From an uncultured bacterium (lineage in GTDB: Bacteria > Bacillota_I > Bacilli_A > RFN20 > CAG-826): a stretch of DNA of 49,769 bases. The notes under the pieces were generated by a model. It was not told the origin of the DNA, searched no databases, and worked only from the letters and a program-made list of their open reading frames with translations. Made by a program: the position numbers and the translations under genes. This document shows positions 17,927 through 26,233 of the stretch, piece after piece (the stretch's first letter is position 1; each line of letters begins with the position of its first letter). The DNA is taken from contig CASFRI010000039.1 of NCBI GenBank assembly GCA_949297055.1, positions 1-49,769 of the forward strand, written 5' to 3'.

Positions 17927-20440
17927 CTAAATTCTAGTTATCGTAATGCTCGCCGAATCTTTGCTAACTTTATTAAATTCGATGCGATATGGGAAAGCTT
18001 CACCATTATTGAATGTCGTAACGTTTTCAAAGAAATCGCTATAAGAACTTAAAGTGAAGACGTCACCTGTTTGGAAAAGATCATCTTCATTCAAATAAGC
18101 TCGACCAGAATCATAATAACTAGAGCCAGTAGAATAAGTATCTTCTCCACCTGCTTGGATAAGATGTAATAAGTGATATGGTTCATATTCACTCATCGCG
18201 CTTGAAGCGTAAGAATATAAGGTTTGAGCGTAATCGCTATCATCGTAAGAATTCGTATTTAAGAATTCACCAGTCCCAGCAAGATGAGGAGAATTATTAG
18301 GATCATCGATAAGTTCGACATCGTATGAATCCCACCAGTTACTGCTAGAAGAGCCTTCCACAAGTCGAGCAAGTCTAGCATCGACGTGATAAAGTCTAAC
18401 GCCACCATCGCCTAAAGAATAATGCCAATCGTTCCAGAAATATGCATTATTGCCCACCGGAGCGAATAATTCAATTAAGATATATTCGTCATACATCGAG
18501 CCATTCCAACTTTCAGTTGGGATAAGTAAAATGTCCCCACTTGTAGATTGTGGATAAAGAGTAAATGTTTGGCTATCTAAAGAAGTATCAAAAACGTAAG
18601 GATCAACCCAACCAACACTTAGTTTAGAGAAAGCATTCCAATCCATGACGTTATTAGATTGCATATCCGCACTACCAACGTAATCTCTTCCACTATAAGT
18701 ATAATCGTAATAATCTTCTAGGCCGAAAATGTGACCTTGTTCATGAATTGTCGTAATAGCATCACCTAAGTGATCAAGATTAGATAATGAATAGGTATTA
18801 GTTAAAGGATTAGTAGTCGTTCCAGGATTATTACCAGTTTGAAACATGTGTGGCCACATATTTGAATTTCCATCTACATTAATAGCGTTAACGATGAAGT
18901 GAATAGAATCAATATAACCATCATCATTCGAGTCATAATCATCTAAATTGATGCCATTTTGACCAAGCCAAGTCGTAGCTTCGTTATACATCGTAATCAA
19001 GTTATTCATACTACTATCTAAATTACTACGCGTAAAACGAGTTTCATAAACTGGAGCAACTTCACCTGTAATATTAAGTTTTCCATAACTTGCATTATAG
19101 TAATATGAAACAAGTGACATACCAGTTTCTGGATTTTCAGCATAGATAGCTTCTTCTACTTGATTAAGTCTAGCCTCAGTCCATTCAGCCGTACCAGATG
19201 AACCAGAAAGTTTAATTGGTACCATAAGTAATTTTTGATTGCCATGACTTGGTGCATAATATGGATCACGGTAGAAATTATCTAATTCTAAGTGAGATTT
19301 TTGTGAAGAAATAGCTTCCACACTTACGCTAATGGAAGAAGAGACATTAGAGCCATCCGTACTTCTAGCTGTCAAAGTTGTTACACCTTCTTTTAAACCA
19401 GTGACATTTCCGTTTGTATCGACGCTTGCAATACTTGTATCACCAATTGACCAAGACAAAGTCTTGTTATAAGCTTTTTCTGGTAAGATAGTAACATTTG
19501 GGGCTAAAGTATCACCAACACCTATATGTAAAGTTGCGGGACTTAGCTTAATTTCGCTAACTTTAATATCTTTTGGATCAGAGATATAAACATTAGCCTT
19601 GGCTTCTACCCCGCTTCCATCTTTAGCTCTAGCGGTGACGATGACGTTCCCGCTCGCTTTAGCGGTGAATAAACCATCTTCATTAATTTCACCATAATTT
19701 TCATTAGAAACGAGCCAGTCTAAACTACGCACTGAAGCGTTCGTTGGGGTGATAGTAGCATTAAATTTAACAGTTTCGTCAGGAAGAATACCACTTACTT
19801 CAGTTGGAGAAAGACTTATATTAGTAATTGGATTTGAAACGCCTTTAACCGTGATAGTAGTGATAAAATAAACTTCACTTCCATCGATTGTATCTAACCT
19901 AATATTACTTGTTCCTACACTCACTGCGTTTATGACACCAGTTTCACTTACGGTTGCAACACTAGGATCAGAACTAGAATAAAGCAATGTTTTTTCACTT
20001 GCATCATCAGGTAGAACAGTTGGATGGAGCGATAAAGTATCGCCGATAGTCAATTCATAACTTGTACGAACATCGTTAATAGAAGTTACTTCGATAATTT
20101 CTTCGACGACGTGGATAGCAAGCGAATCGCTTAAACTAGTGTTAGCAACACTACCTCTTAAAGTAGTTTGACCAACACTTAAACCAGTCAAAGTCTTATT
20201 CAATTTATTCAAAGCGACAATATCTTTACCAGTCGAAGACAAAGTTAAAGTCACATTCTGGTTACTGGCGCTTTCAGGCAAAATAGTATATGAAAAATTT
20301 GAAGTTTGACCTACTTCTAAAGTAAGAGAAGGCTGATCAAAACTAAATGATTCAGGTTGTTCATTAGGAGTTGGTAAACCACAACTACTTAAACCACCTA
20401 ACGCTAATAAAGCACTTGCAAATACAAACAATTTTTTCAT
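17927..20440 (-). CDS. Secreted lipoprotein: Big2 repeats plus M6-type metalloprotease
   Basis: The 837-residue protein has a lipoprotein signal (lipobox LSSC, Cys20). Four Big2 Ig-like repeats follow (about 30-112, 115-200, 205-290, 293-378), each with the S..VAT/SV...G pattern. Residues about 380-837 are a zinc protease of the immune inhibitor A (M6) type: HEQGHIFGLEDYYDY (His566, Glu567, His570; M6 usually has HExGHxLGLPDxYD) and a methionine turn NNVMDW. It should degrade host or dietary proteins at the cell surface. The start has GGAAGGAGG and a clear promoter (20468-20496). It is built like the nuclease lipoprotein at 459-2348: same signal, same repeats, different enzyme. Confidence 0.9.
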   Translation of the reverse strand: MKKLFVFASALLALGGLSSCGLPTPNEQPESFSFDQPSLTLEVGQTSNFSYTILPESASNQNVTLTLSSTGKDIVALNKLNKTLTGLSVGQTTLRGSVANTSLSDSLAIHVVEEIIEVTSINDVRTSYELTIGDTLSLHPTVLPDDASEKTLLYSSSDPSVATVSETGVINAVSVGTSNIRLDTIDGSEVYFITTITVKGVSNPITNISLSPTEVSGILPDETVKFNATITPTNASVRSLDWLVSNENYGEINEDGLFTAKASGNVIVTARAKDGSGVEAKANVYISDPKDIKVSEIKLSPATLHIGVGDTLAPNVTILPEKAYNKTLSWSIGDTSIASVDTNGNVTGLKEGVTTLTARSTDGSNVSSSISVSVEAISSQKSHLELDNFYRDPYYAPSHGNQKLLMVPIKLSGSSGTAEWTEARLNQVEEAIYAENPETGMSLVSYYYNASYGKLNITGEVAPVYETRFTRSNLDSSMNNLITMYNEATTWLGQNGINLDDYDSNDDGYIDSIHFIVNAINVDGNSNMWPHMFQTGNNPGTTTNPLTNTYSLSNLDHLGDAITTIHEQGHIFGLEDYYDYTYSGRDYVGSADMQSNNVMDWNAFSKLSVGWVDPYVFDTSLDSQTFTLYPQSTSGDILLIPTESWNGSMYDEYILIELFAPVGNNAYFWNDWHYSLGDGGVRLYHVDARLARLVEGSSSSNWWDSYDVELIDDPNNSPHLAGTGEFLNTNSYDDSDYAQTLYSYASSAMSEYEPYHLLHLIQAGGEDTYSTGSSYYDSGRAYLNEDDLFQTGDVFTLSSYSDFFENVTTFNNGEAFPYRIEFNKVSKDSASITITRI

Positions 20441-20467
20441 AAGTCATCCTCCTTCCAAGGATTTAAT

Positions 20468-20496
20468 ATAGTATTATATTTATGAACGTGTATCAA
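20468..20496 (-). promoter_or_regulatory. Promoter of the M6 protease gene
   Basis: Minus strand: TTGATA (20491-20496), 17-nt spacer, TACTAT (20468-20473), followed by an ~20-nt leader with Shine-Dalgarno GGAAGGAGG. Confidence 0.7.
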
Positions 20497-20548
20497 GAAA
20501 AATAAGAAATAACATTAATTCAATCTAACGATTTTAAAGTTAAGTTGA

Positions 20549-20554
20549 TATGAT
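20549..20554 (+). promoter_or_regulatory. -10 box of the aldehyde dehydrogenase gene (leaderless)
   Basis: TATGAT is followed by 6 nt and then the ATG at 20561. No ribosome site is present, so the mRNA should begin at or next to the start codon. Confidence 0.5.
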
Positions 20555-20560
20555 ATAACT

Positions 20561-21937
20561 ATGGATGAAATAAGTATTCAAAACATAGTGAATGAACAAA
20601 GAAAATATTTTTTAAGCGGTAAAACTTTACCTTTAAAATTTAGACTTGAAACATTAGAAAAACTTGAAAATTTAATTAAACAAAACATCGATAAATTAAA
20701 TGAGGCTTTTATCTTAGATTTTAATAAGCATCCATTCGACGTCTTATCTACCGAAGTTTTCTTAGTCTTAGAAGAAATTAAATACTTTAAAAAGCATTTA
20801 AAAACACTAATGAAACCAAAAAGAGTAAGAACTTCGCTCATCAATTTTCCTTCCAAAGGTTACTTAATTAATGAACCTTACGGCGTCGTTCTTATCATGG
20901 CTCCGTGGAATTATCCTTTCCAACTAACTTTCGAACCTTTAGTGGGTGCGATCGCTAGTGGAAATACGATCATTTTAAAACCCGCTAGTTACACGAAAAA
21001 CGTTTCGAAAGTTATTGAAGAAATTATTGATAATTTTCCTTCTTCTTACATCGCTTGTGTGACAGGTGGAAGACAAGAAAATCAAGCTTTGTTAGAACAA
21101 AAATTTGATTACATCTTCTTCACCGGTGGTCAAACAGTCGGAAAACTCGTCTTGGAAAAAGCGAGTAAGTATCTTACCCCTGTTACTTTAGAATTAGGGG
21201 GAAAATCACCTTGTATCGTCGATAAAAATTGTGACATCGATATCGCCGCAAGGCGCATCACTTGGGGTAAATTTTTAAATGCTGGTCAAACATGTGTCGC
21301 TATAGATCATGTTTACGTACATGAAGATGTTCATGACTTATTATTAGAAAGAATTAATTACTATATTGATAAGTTTTATTTTAAAAATAATAAGTTAAGT
21401 GATGAATTCCCTTCTTTAATCAACGAAAAACATAAAGATAAAGTAAGTTCATTTTTAGATGATTCTAAGATTATAAGAGGCGGAAAGTTCGTTACTCCTT
21501 TAAGATTAGAACCCACCATCATGGACCACGTCACAAAAGATGATAAAATCATGCAAGAAGAAATATTTGGTCCAATTTTACCAATATTAACTTATTCCGA
21601 TTTAGATGCATTAATTAGCTATCAAAAAACTTTAGATAAACCCCTCGCATTATATTGTTTTTCTAAAGATAAGAAAGTCATTAAAAAAATTATCACTAAC
21701 TTATCTTTTGGAGGCGGATGCATTAATGATACGATCATGCACCTCACTAACACTAATCTTCCCTTCGGTGGCGTGGGAGCAAGCGGAATGGGAAGTTATC
21801 ATGGCCCTTCTTCATTTAAAACATTTTCACATCAAAAATCTATCTTAATAAAATCTAAGCATGAATTAAAAATGAAATATCCACCGCATAAAGAAAAAAC
21901 TTATAAGTTTTTAAAGAAGATGAGCAAGATTAAATAA
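20561..21937 (+). CDS. Aldehyde dehydrogenase (class 3-like, NAD(P)-dependent)
   Basis: This 458-residue enzyme oxidises aldehydes to carboxylic acids. It shows the N-terminal WNYPF block (116-120), the ELGGKSP motif (general base Glu211) and the catalytic Cys245 in NAGQTCVAIDHV, then EEIFGPILPIL and the terminal PFGGVGASGMGSYHG. The short length without an N-terminal extension, and the class 3 style WNYP/GQTC spacing, point to the ALDH3-like group that handles fatty and aromatic aldehydes. It has no operon partner on the plus strand until fba. Confidence 0.93.
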   Translation: MDEISIQNIVNEQRKYFLSGKTLPLKFRLETLEKLENLIKQNIDKLNEAFILDFNKHPFDVLSTEVFLVLEEIKYFKKHLKTLMKPKRVRTSLINFPSKGYLINEPYGVVLIMAPWNYPFQLTFEPLVGAIASGNTIILKPASYTKNVSKVIEEIIDNFPSSYIACVTGGRQENQALLEQKFDYIFFTGGQTVGKLVLEKASKYLTPVTLELGGKSPCIVDKNCDIDIAARRITWGKFLNAGQTCVAIDHVYVHEDVHDLLLERINYYIDKFYFKNNKLSDEFPSLINEKHKDKVSSFLDDSKIIRGGKFVTPLRLEPTIMDHVTKDDKIMQEEIFGPILPILTYSDLDALISYQKTLDKPLALYCFSKDKKVIKKIITNLSFGGGCINDTIMHLTNTNLPFGGVGASGMGSYHGPSSFKTFSHQKSILIKSKHELKMKYPPHKEKTYKFLKKMSKIK

Positions 21938-21989
21938 ACATTATCTTTTCCCTCCGCGCATCATTGTAAAAGAAACTAATTTAATATAG

Positions 21990-22006
21990 GTCAATCGTTA
22001 ATTGAC
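21990..22006. promoter_or_regulatory. GTCAAT-5-ATTGAC palindrome between the ALDH gene and fba
   Basis: A perfect 6-bp inverted repeat with a 5-nt centre, followed by TTCTTTTC on the plus strand. It is either a weak terminator for the aldehyde dehydrogenase or an operator upstream of the fba promoter. The T-tract is broken, so I cannot decide. Confidence 0.45.
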
Positions 22007-22036
22007 TTCTTTTCATCAATATTTTTATCGTTACTC

Positions 22037-22065
22037 TTTAAAAACGAGTAAAAAGTTACTAAAAT
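22037..22065 (+). promoter_or_regulatory. Putative fba promoter
   Basis: TTTAAA (22037-22042), 17-nt spacer, TAAAAT (22060-22065). The -35 is poor, but a strong downstream gene and an AAAGG ribosome site 14 nt before the start fit. Confidence 0.4.
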
Positions 22066-22093
22066 AATAAATCGAAAGGTTGGTACATAAAAT

Positions 22094-23047
22094 ATGCCAT
22101 TAGTAAATACTAAAGAAATGTTTAAGAAAGCCTACGAAGGCGGTTACGCTATCGGGGCATTCAATTGCAACAATATGGAAATTGTGCAAGCTATCACCGA
22201 AGCCGCAAAAGAATGCAATTCCCCTGTCATCCTTCAAGTCAGTGCAGGTGCAAGAAAATATGCCAAATCGGTCTATTTAACAAAACTTGTCGAAGCCGCG
22301 GTCGCAGATACCGGCTTACCTATCGTCTTACATCTTGATCACGGTGCAGATTTTGAAATTTGTAAAGACTGCATCGATAGTGGTTTTACTTCCGTCATGA
22401 TCGATGCATCTTCAAAACCATTCGAAGAAAATATCGCCATCACGAAAAAAGTCGTCGAATACGCTCACGCTCACGTCCCATACGTCACAGTCGAAGCTGA
22501 ACTTGGTACATTAAGCGGCGTCGAAGATGACGTTAAAGTCGATGCGGAAAACGCTTCCTATACGAATCCTAACCAAGTCGAAGAATTCGTCAAACGTACC
22601 GGCGTCGATTCCTTAGCAATTGCTATTGGAACAAGCCACGGTGCTTACAAATTTAAACCTGGCACGAAACCACAACTACGTTTCGATATCTTAGAAGAAG
22701 TCTCACGTCGTCTTCCTGGCTTCCCTATCGTCTTACATGGGGCAAGTTCTGTCAATCAAGAATACGTCAAAATCATCAACGAAAATGGCGGTAAGTTACA
22801 AGACGCAATTGGTGTTCCAGAAGACATGTTAAGACAAGCTGCGAAGATGGCTGTTTGTAAAATTAACATCGATAGCGACTTACGTCTTGCTATGACTGCT
22901 GGTATTAGAAAACATTTCAACGATCATCCAGACCACTTCGATCCAAGACAATATGTTGGTGATGGCCGCGCGAACGTCAAAGCCTTAGTGAAACATAAAA
23001 TTATGGACGTCTTAGGCTCTAACGATAAACTTGACGATCTTAAATAA
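22094..23047 (+). CDS. fba: Class II fructose-1,6-bisphosphate aldolase
   Basis: This 317-residue zinc enzyme cleaves fructose-1,6-bisphosphate into dihydroxyacetone phosphate and glyceraldehyde 3-phosphate in glycolysis. Class II landmarks are present: LHLDHGADFEICKDCID with the zinc-ligand His and the catalytic Asp, EAELGTLSGVEDD, GTSHGAYKF, PIVLHGASSV and KINIDSDLR. The gene uses many GTC, ATC and CTT codons compared with its neighbours, as expected for a highly expressed gene. It is monocistronic and ends at a strong terminator. Confidence 0.97.
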   Translation: MPLVNTKEMFKKAYEGGYAIGAFNCNNMEIVQAITEAAKECNSPVILQVSAGARKYAKSVYLTKLVEAAVADTGLPIVLHLDHGADFEICKDCIDSGFTSVMIDASSKPFEENIAITKKVVEYAHAHVPYVTVEAELGTLSGVEDDVKVDAENASYTNPNQVEEFVKRTGVDSLAIAIGTSHGAYKFKPGTKPQLRFDILEEVSRRLPGFPIVLHGASSVNQEYVKIINENGGKLQDAIGVPEDMLRQAAKMAVCKINIDSDLRLAMTAGIRKHFNDHPDHFDPRQYVGDGRANVKALVKHKIMDVLGSNDKLDDLK

Positions 23048-23072
23048 TTTCTAAACTGAACATCAAAAAAAT

Positions 23073-23096
23073 AAACCACCCTTTGGGTGGTTTTTT
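23073..23096. terminator. Bidirectional terminator between fba and the DUF3883 gene
   Basis: AAACCACCC and GGGTGGTTT form a perfect 9-bp stem with a TTT loop, with T-rich tails on both strands (TTTTTT on plus, TTTATTTTTTT on minus). It ends fba and the convergent gene at 23117. Confidence 0.95.
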
Positions 23097-23116
23097 AAAT
23101 GTCTTTTTTTACATTT

Positions 23117-24340
23117 TTAAGCTTGAATATTTGGCCCGCGATAAGTCGCCATAAAAGTGATCGGATCAAGATCGAAATTATCTTCGATCTCACCTCTAAC
23201 GCGATAAAAACTCACCTTGATGGAATTGATGTTATAAAGACGGTAGACGAAATAGATATCTTTATCTTTTTTAGAAGCATCCACTTCGCCTTTCGAAACT
23301 TGAAATTTCGTATCGACTTTACTTTTTGTCGATTTCACTTCGATATGAATTTCTTTTATTTCATCGTCGATGATGTCGTAAGATTTGATATCGTAACCAT
23401 AATAATCTGATTTAGAAGCGATCCATTCGATCTTATCGGCGTAATCTTCTAAACGTCTATCGTTTAATAAACGATTTCTTTCGTAATCTAACACTAATTT
23501 TTCACCGATGAGACCAGTTTTTGCATCATCTTTAGCTTTCTTTAAATAATCGATCTTTTTAGGAATTGGATTCGTAATTCTTTTAAATTTTTCCGATGTA
23601 TCAACTTTTGGTTCAACTTGATTTAATTGGCGGTTTAAATCGTAAGGCTCAGTTCCATCTTCGTTTAAATTTTCTTGGATGACTTTCAAAGCCTCATCGA
23701 CATCTAAATTCAAACTCTTCGCATTATGAATTCTTTCGTAATCTAAAATTTCTTCGACGATATCTTCGTATTTATTCGAATTGAAATGTTTGATGATGAA
23801 AGCATAAATTTCGATCATTTTATTTAAATCGTCCACTAAGACATTTTCTTCTAATTCCCCACTTCGATAATATTTTTGGATGATCGTCGTCTTTTCGTAG
23901 CCATAACCTAACGAACCCTTACTAGCGTGCAAATCGATTGGGTCTTTAGAAAAAGTTAAGTCGTCAATTTCATTTCTAATATAATTAGAAATTAATTCAG
24001 CGATTTTATATTTCTCTCTTCCATATTTATTTTCGAAGTAAGTTATACCTTGCTGTAACACTAAGTAGAAGCCTTTCATATCGCTACGGAAAAGATAACA
24101 AACGTAGATCCCGTGTTGAGTGGACGTCGTAATATTTTTATTGAGAATTGAAACCCAAGGATAAAGAGTTTTATTACCTTGCCCCATCGAGCCTTTGACT
24201 AAAAGATCAGGATCGTTTAATCTATCTCGAATTTCTCTGGGAAGTTTTTTCACTAAGGTGTCGTATAGATAAGAAGAATTATCAACCTTATGATCACCGC
24301 TGATATATTGATCTAAAATCGTCTGAAAAAATTGTTTCAT
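23117..24340 (-). CDS. McrB N-terminal (DUF3578) and DUF3883 protein
   Basis: This 407-residue protein has two recognisable parts. Residues about 5-185 match the McrB N-terminal DNA-recognition domain DUF3578: LVKGSMGQGNKTLYPWVSIL followed by TTSTQHGIYVCYLF and LVLQQGITYFE, the segment that in McrB-like proteins reads modified DNA. Residues about 270-375 match DUF3883: GEKLVLDYERNRL, GYDIKSYD and IHIEVKST, where the D and E-x-K of a PD-(D/E)XK nuclease are retained. So it could bind and cut modified DNA as a single-chain defence nuclease; this is inferred. It stands alone, with its own promoter (TATACT) and ribosome site (AAGAGGT). Its base composition is like the core genes, not the island at 26-38 kb. 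Confidence 0.82.
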   Translation of the reverse strand: MKQFFQTILDQYISGDHKVDNSSYLYDTLVKKLPREIRDRLNDPDLLVKGSMGQGNKTLYPWVSILNKNITTSTQHGIYVCYLFRSDMKGFYLVLQQGITYFENKYGREKYKIAELISNYIRNEIDDLTFSKDPIDLHASKGSLGYGYEKTTIIQKYYRSGELEENVLVDDLNKMIEIYAFIIKHFNSNKYEDIVEEILDYERIHNAKSLNLDVDEALKVIQENLNEDGTEPYDLNRQLNQVEPKVDTSEKFKRITNPIPKKIDYLKKAKDDAKTGLIGEKLVLDYERNRLLNDRRLEDYADKIEWIASKSDYYGYDIKSYDIIDDEIKEIHIEVKSTKSKVDTKFQVSKGEVDASKKDKDIYFVYRLYNINSIKVSFYRVRGEIEDNFDLDPITFMATYRGPNIQA

Positions 24341-24404
24341 AACTTTTACCTCTTGACGTTTCAGAGTATATCAGATTCATCAATAGAGAAAAAGCTTAGA
24401 AGTG

Positions 24405-25367
24405 TTATTTTTTCTTCCCTATATTTATATAAGTTAAATATCCTTCGTAGAACTTTTCATCTTTTTTAAACGATTCAAATTCTTCTTTTTTAATAAGCTT
24501 AATGGCCTTAGAGGCGCTTCTTACTGTCTTTATAAATTTACCTTTAAGAGTCTTACGCGATTGTAAGGCAATAGTGAATAAAAAGAATTTCTTTTCAAAA
24601 AACCAAATCTTAGTGGCTTTTTTAAATTGCTTTTCATAACAATATAATCTTAATAAAGCGAAAGTATATACGAATCGATTGATTCTTCTCGTACCATTCG
24701 CGCGTGAAATAGAATTTGGATGGTAGACGTAAACGTAAACAAAATCTTTGATAAAACTTACTTTTTTTGCATAGAGCAAAGTCAAAAAAGAAAAAGAAAA
24801 ATCTTCAAGGAAATAATGATTATTTAAAAACTTGAATTGATATTCATCTAAAAACGATTTTCTAAATAATTTATTCCAAGTATAGCCTCTTATTTTTATA
24901 TCGTGATAAAGCATTCTAGCAAGTTTTTCATTATCCTTAATTTTTTTATCTTTATGATAAACATTAAGGGGTCTTCTTTTTTTGCCTTTACTTTCGATGT
25001 AGTAATTTGCAATGACGATATCAGAATTTTCTTTCTCTGCTTTTTTATATAAAGAACTTAAACAATTTGGACGTAAATAATCATCCCCATCAATTATATA
25101 AATATATTTTCCTCGTGCAGTTTTTAAACCAAAATTTCTTACTTCCCCTGGATTATGAAAATCTAATGAATATTGTTTAAATCTTAAATCTTTTAAAAAT
25201 GGCTTAAGCGCAGAATAATCATCTTTTGTACCTGCGTCCACTAAAAGTAAAACTTCGATCGGTTTATTAAAATCTTGTTTTAAAATCGAATCGAGGCATT
25301 TTGAAAGATAACGACTCACGTCGTGAATTAAAACGACAATTGATATTTCATATGGGTAATTACTCAT
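24405..25367 (-). CDS. Family 2 glycosyltransferase
   Basis: This 320-residue protein has the GT2 fold in its first 220 residues: SIVVLIHDVSRYLSKCLDSI, then a nucleotide-sugar site LLVDAGTKD, the substrate loop NPGEVRNFGLKTARG and the metal-binding IDGDDYL. It transfers a sugar to a surface polymer or lipid; the acceptor cannot be seen. The last 100 residues are basic and aromatic and may sit on the membrane. It lies 27 nt after mntP but has its own TATACT box 9 nt from the ATG, so it may be transcribed on its own as a leaderless mRNA. Confidence 0.9.
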   Translation of the reverse strand: MSNYPYEISIVVLIHDVSRYLSKCLDSILKQDFNKPIEVLLLVDAGTKDDYSALKPFLKDLRFKQYSLDFHNPGEVRNFGLKTARGKYIYIIDGDDYLRPNCLSSLYKKAEKENSDIVIANYYIESKGKKRRPLNVYHKDKKIKDNEKLARMLYHDIKIRGYTWNKLFRKSFLDEYQFKFLNNHYFLEDFSFSFLTLLYAKKVSFIKDFVYVYVYHPNSISRANGTRRINRFVYTFALLRLYCYEKQFKKATKIWFFEKKFFLFTIALQSRKTLKGKFIKTVRSASKAIKLIKKEEFESFKKDEKFYEGYLTYINIGKKK

Positions 25368-25376
25368 GTTAATTAA

Positions 25377-25382
25377 AGTATA
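25377..25382 (-). promoter_or_regulatory. -10 box of the glycosyltransferase gene (leaderless)
   Basis: TATACT then 9 nt then the ATG at 25367 on the minus strand. No Shine-Dalgarno is present. A weak -35 (TTAATT) would lie in the end of mntP. Confidence 0.5.
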
Positions 25383-25393
25383 ACAAATTAATT

Positions 25394-25966
25394 TTATTCA
25401 ATTAACCCTTCAATTAATATCTTAAGTCCAACAGCGAGAAACACTAAGGAAGCAATTAAACCCGCCCACTTTTCTAACTTTTTAGCAATAAGATGCGCTA
25501 AAAAGGAAGTTAATAAAGAAAGAACAAAAGTTGTTAAACCAATAATCATAAAGACAATTAAAGCCCAATAAATATCTAAATATAAATAAACAAAGCCGAT
25601 GCATAAAGCATCGATAGAAGTAGAAATTGCTTGAATAATAATATTAATTATTAAAATATGTTTTTCTTCTATTTCTTCTTCTTTTTTCCTTCTTTCGATC
25701 ATCCATTCCACGAACGATTTAATCGCTAGTAAAGTTAATAAAGAAAAAGCAATCCAAGGAATGTAGGCTTCTAAATTATCTTTAAAAGAATAGCCGATAA
25801 AATAGCCAATAACCGGCATGATAAATTGAAATAATCCAAAAGTTAAAGCAATTAAGATAGCTTTAATCTTCTTCATGTTTTTCTCTTCGATGGCGTCCAC
25901 CGCTGAAACAGTCATCGCATCGACGGACATCGAAAGAGAGGTCAATATGACATTGATCCAATCCAC
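25394..25966 (-). CDS. mntP: MntP-type manganese exporter
   Basis: This 190-residue protein has six transmembrane segments in two repeats. Each repeat starts with the acidic motif of the MntP (DUF204) family: LSMSVDAMTVSA near residue 10 and ISTSIDALCIGF near 115. The family pumps Mn2+ out of the cell. A polar loop with KKEEEIEEKH separates the repeats. The first in-frame codon after an upstream stop is GTG (25966), with AGGAG 13 nt before it. A palindrome at the transcription start (25990-26006) suggests repressor control; no yybP-ykoY riboswitch fits in the ~45-nt leader. Confidence 0.92.
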   Translation of the reverse strand: MDWINVILTSLSMSVDAMTVSAVDAIEEKNMKKIKAILIALTFGLFQFIMPVIGYFIGYSFKDNLEAYIPWIAFSLLTLLAIKSFVEWMIERRKKEEEIEEKHILIINIIIQAISTSIDALCIGFVYLYLDIYWALIVFMIIGLTTFVLSLLTSFLAHLIAKKLEKWAGLIASLVFLAVGLKILIEGLIE

Positions 25967-25989
25967 AATTAAACTTTAACTCCTAGTTA

Positions 25990-26042
25990 TTGATAAAAAT
26001 TATCAATGTGGCTATTTTAAATGATAAGAAAGCGATGGACAA
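25990..26042 (-). promoter_or_regulatory. mntP promoter with palindromic operator
   Basis: Minus strand: TTGTCC (26037-26042), 17-nt spacer, TAAAAT (26014-26019), then at the transcription start a perfect palindrome TTGATAA-TTT-TTATCAA (25990-26006). Such a position fits a repressor site. MntR is the usual manganese regulator, but this sequence is not the Bacillus MntR box. Confidence 0.6.
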
Positions 26043-26233
26043 GATTTTTTAAAAATGACGCTTCGTTAATAAGTCACGTAATAATTTCCTCTAGAATTAA
26101 TTACATGGATATCGTTTTTACACTAGTGATCATCGAACATTTTTCAAAAATCGATAAAAGTGTTCAGTAGAATCATTAAAGTAATTAGAAAATTAAGCAT
26201 TTTGGATAACGCTCATCTATTTTCTTCACTTTT
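26043..26233. other. Intergenic DNA at the left edge of the defence island
   Basis: About 190 nt without an open frame. It contains one long imperfect inverted repeat (about 26132-26163, GAACA/TGTTC arms with an AT-rich inner stem), but no clear T-tailed terminator for the methyltransferase and no duplicated tRNA end. I see no other gene. Confidence 0.4.

Noticed and set aside
25967-26013. yybP-ykoY manganese riboswitch upstream of mntP
   Set aside because: The leader is only ~45 nt and lacks the conserved helix pair; only the palindrome is present.
26043-26233. A duplicated tRNA-Thr 3' end (att site) at the left edge of the island
   Set aside because: Only a 7-nt match (ATCGAAC) to the T-loop is present, which is expected by chance.
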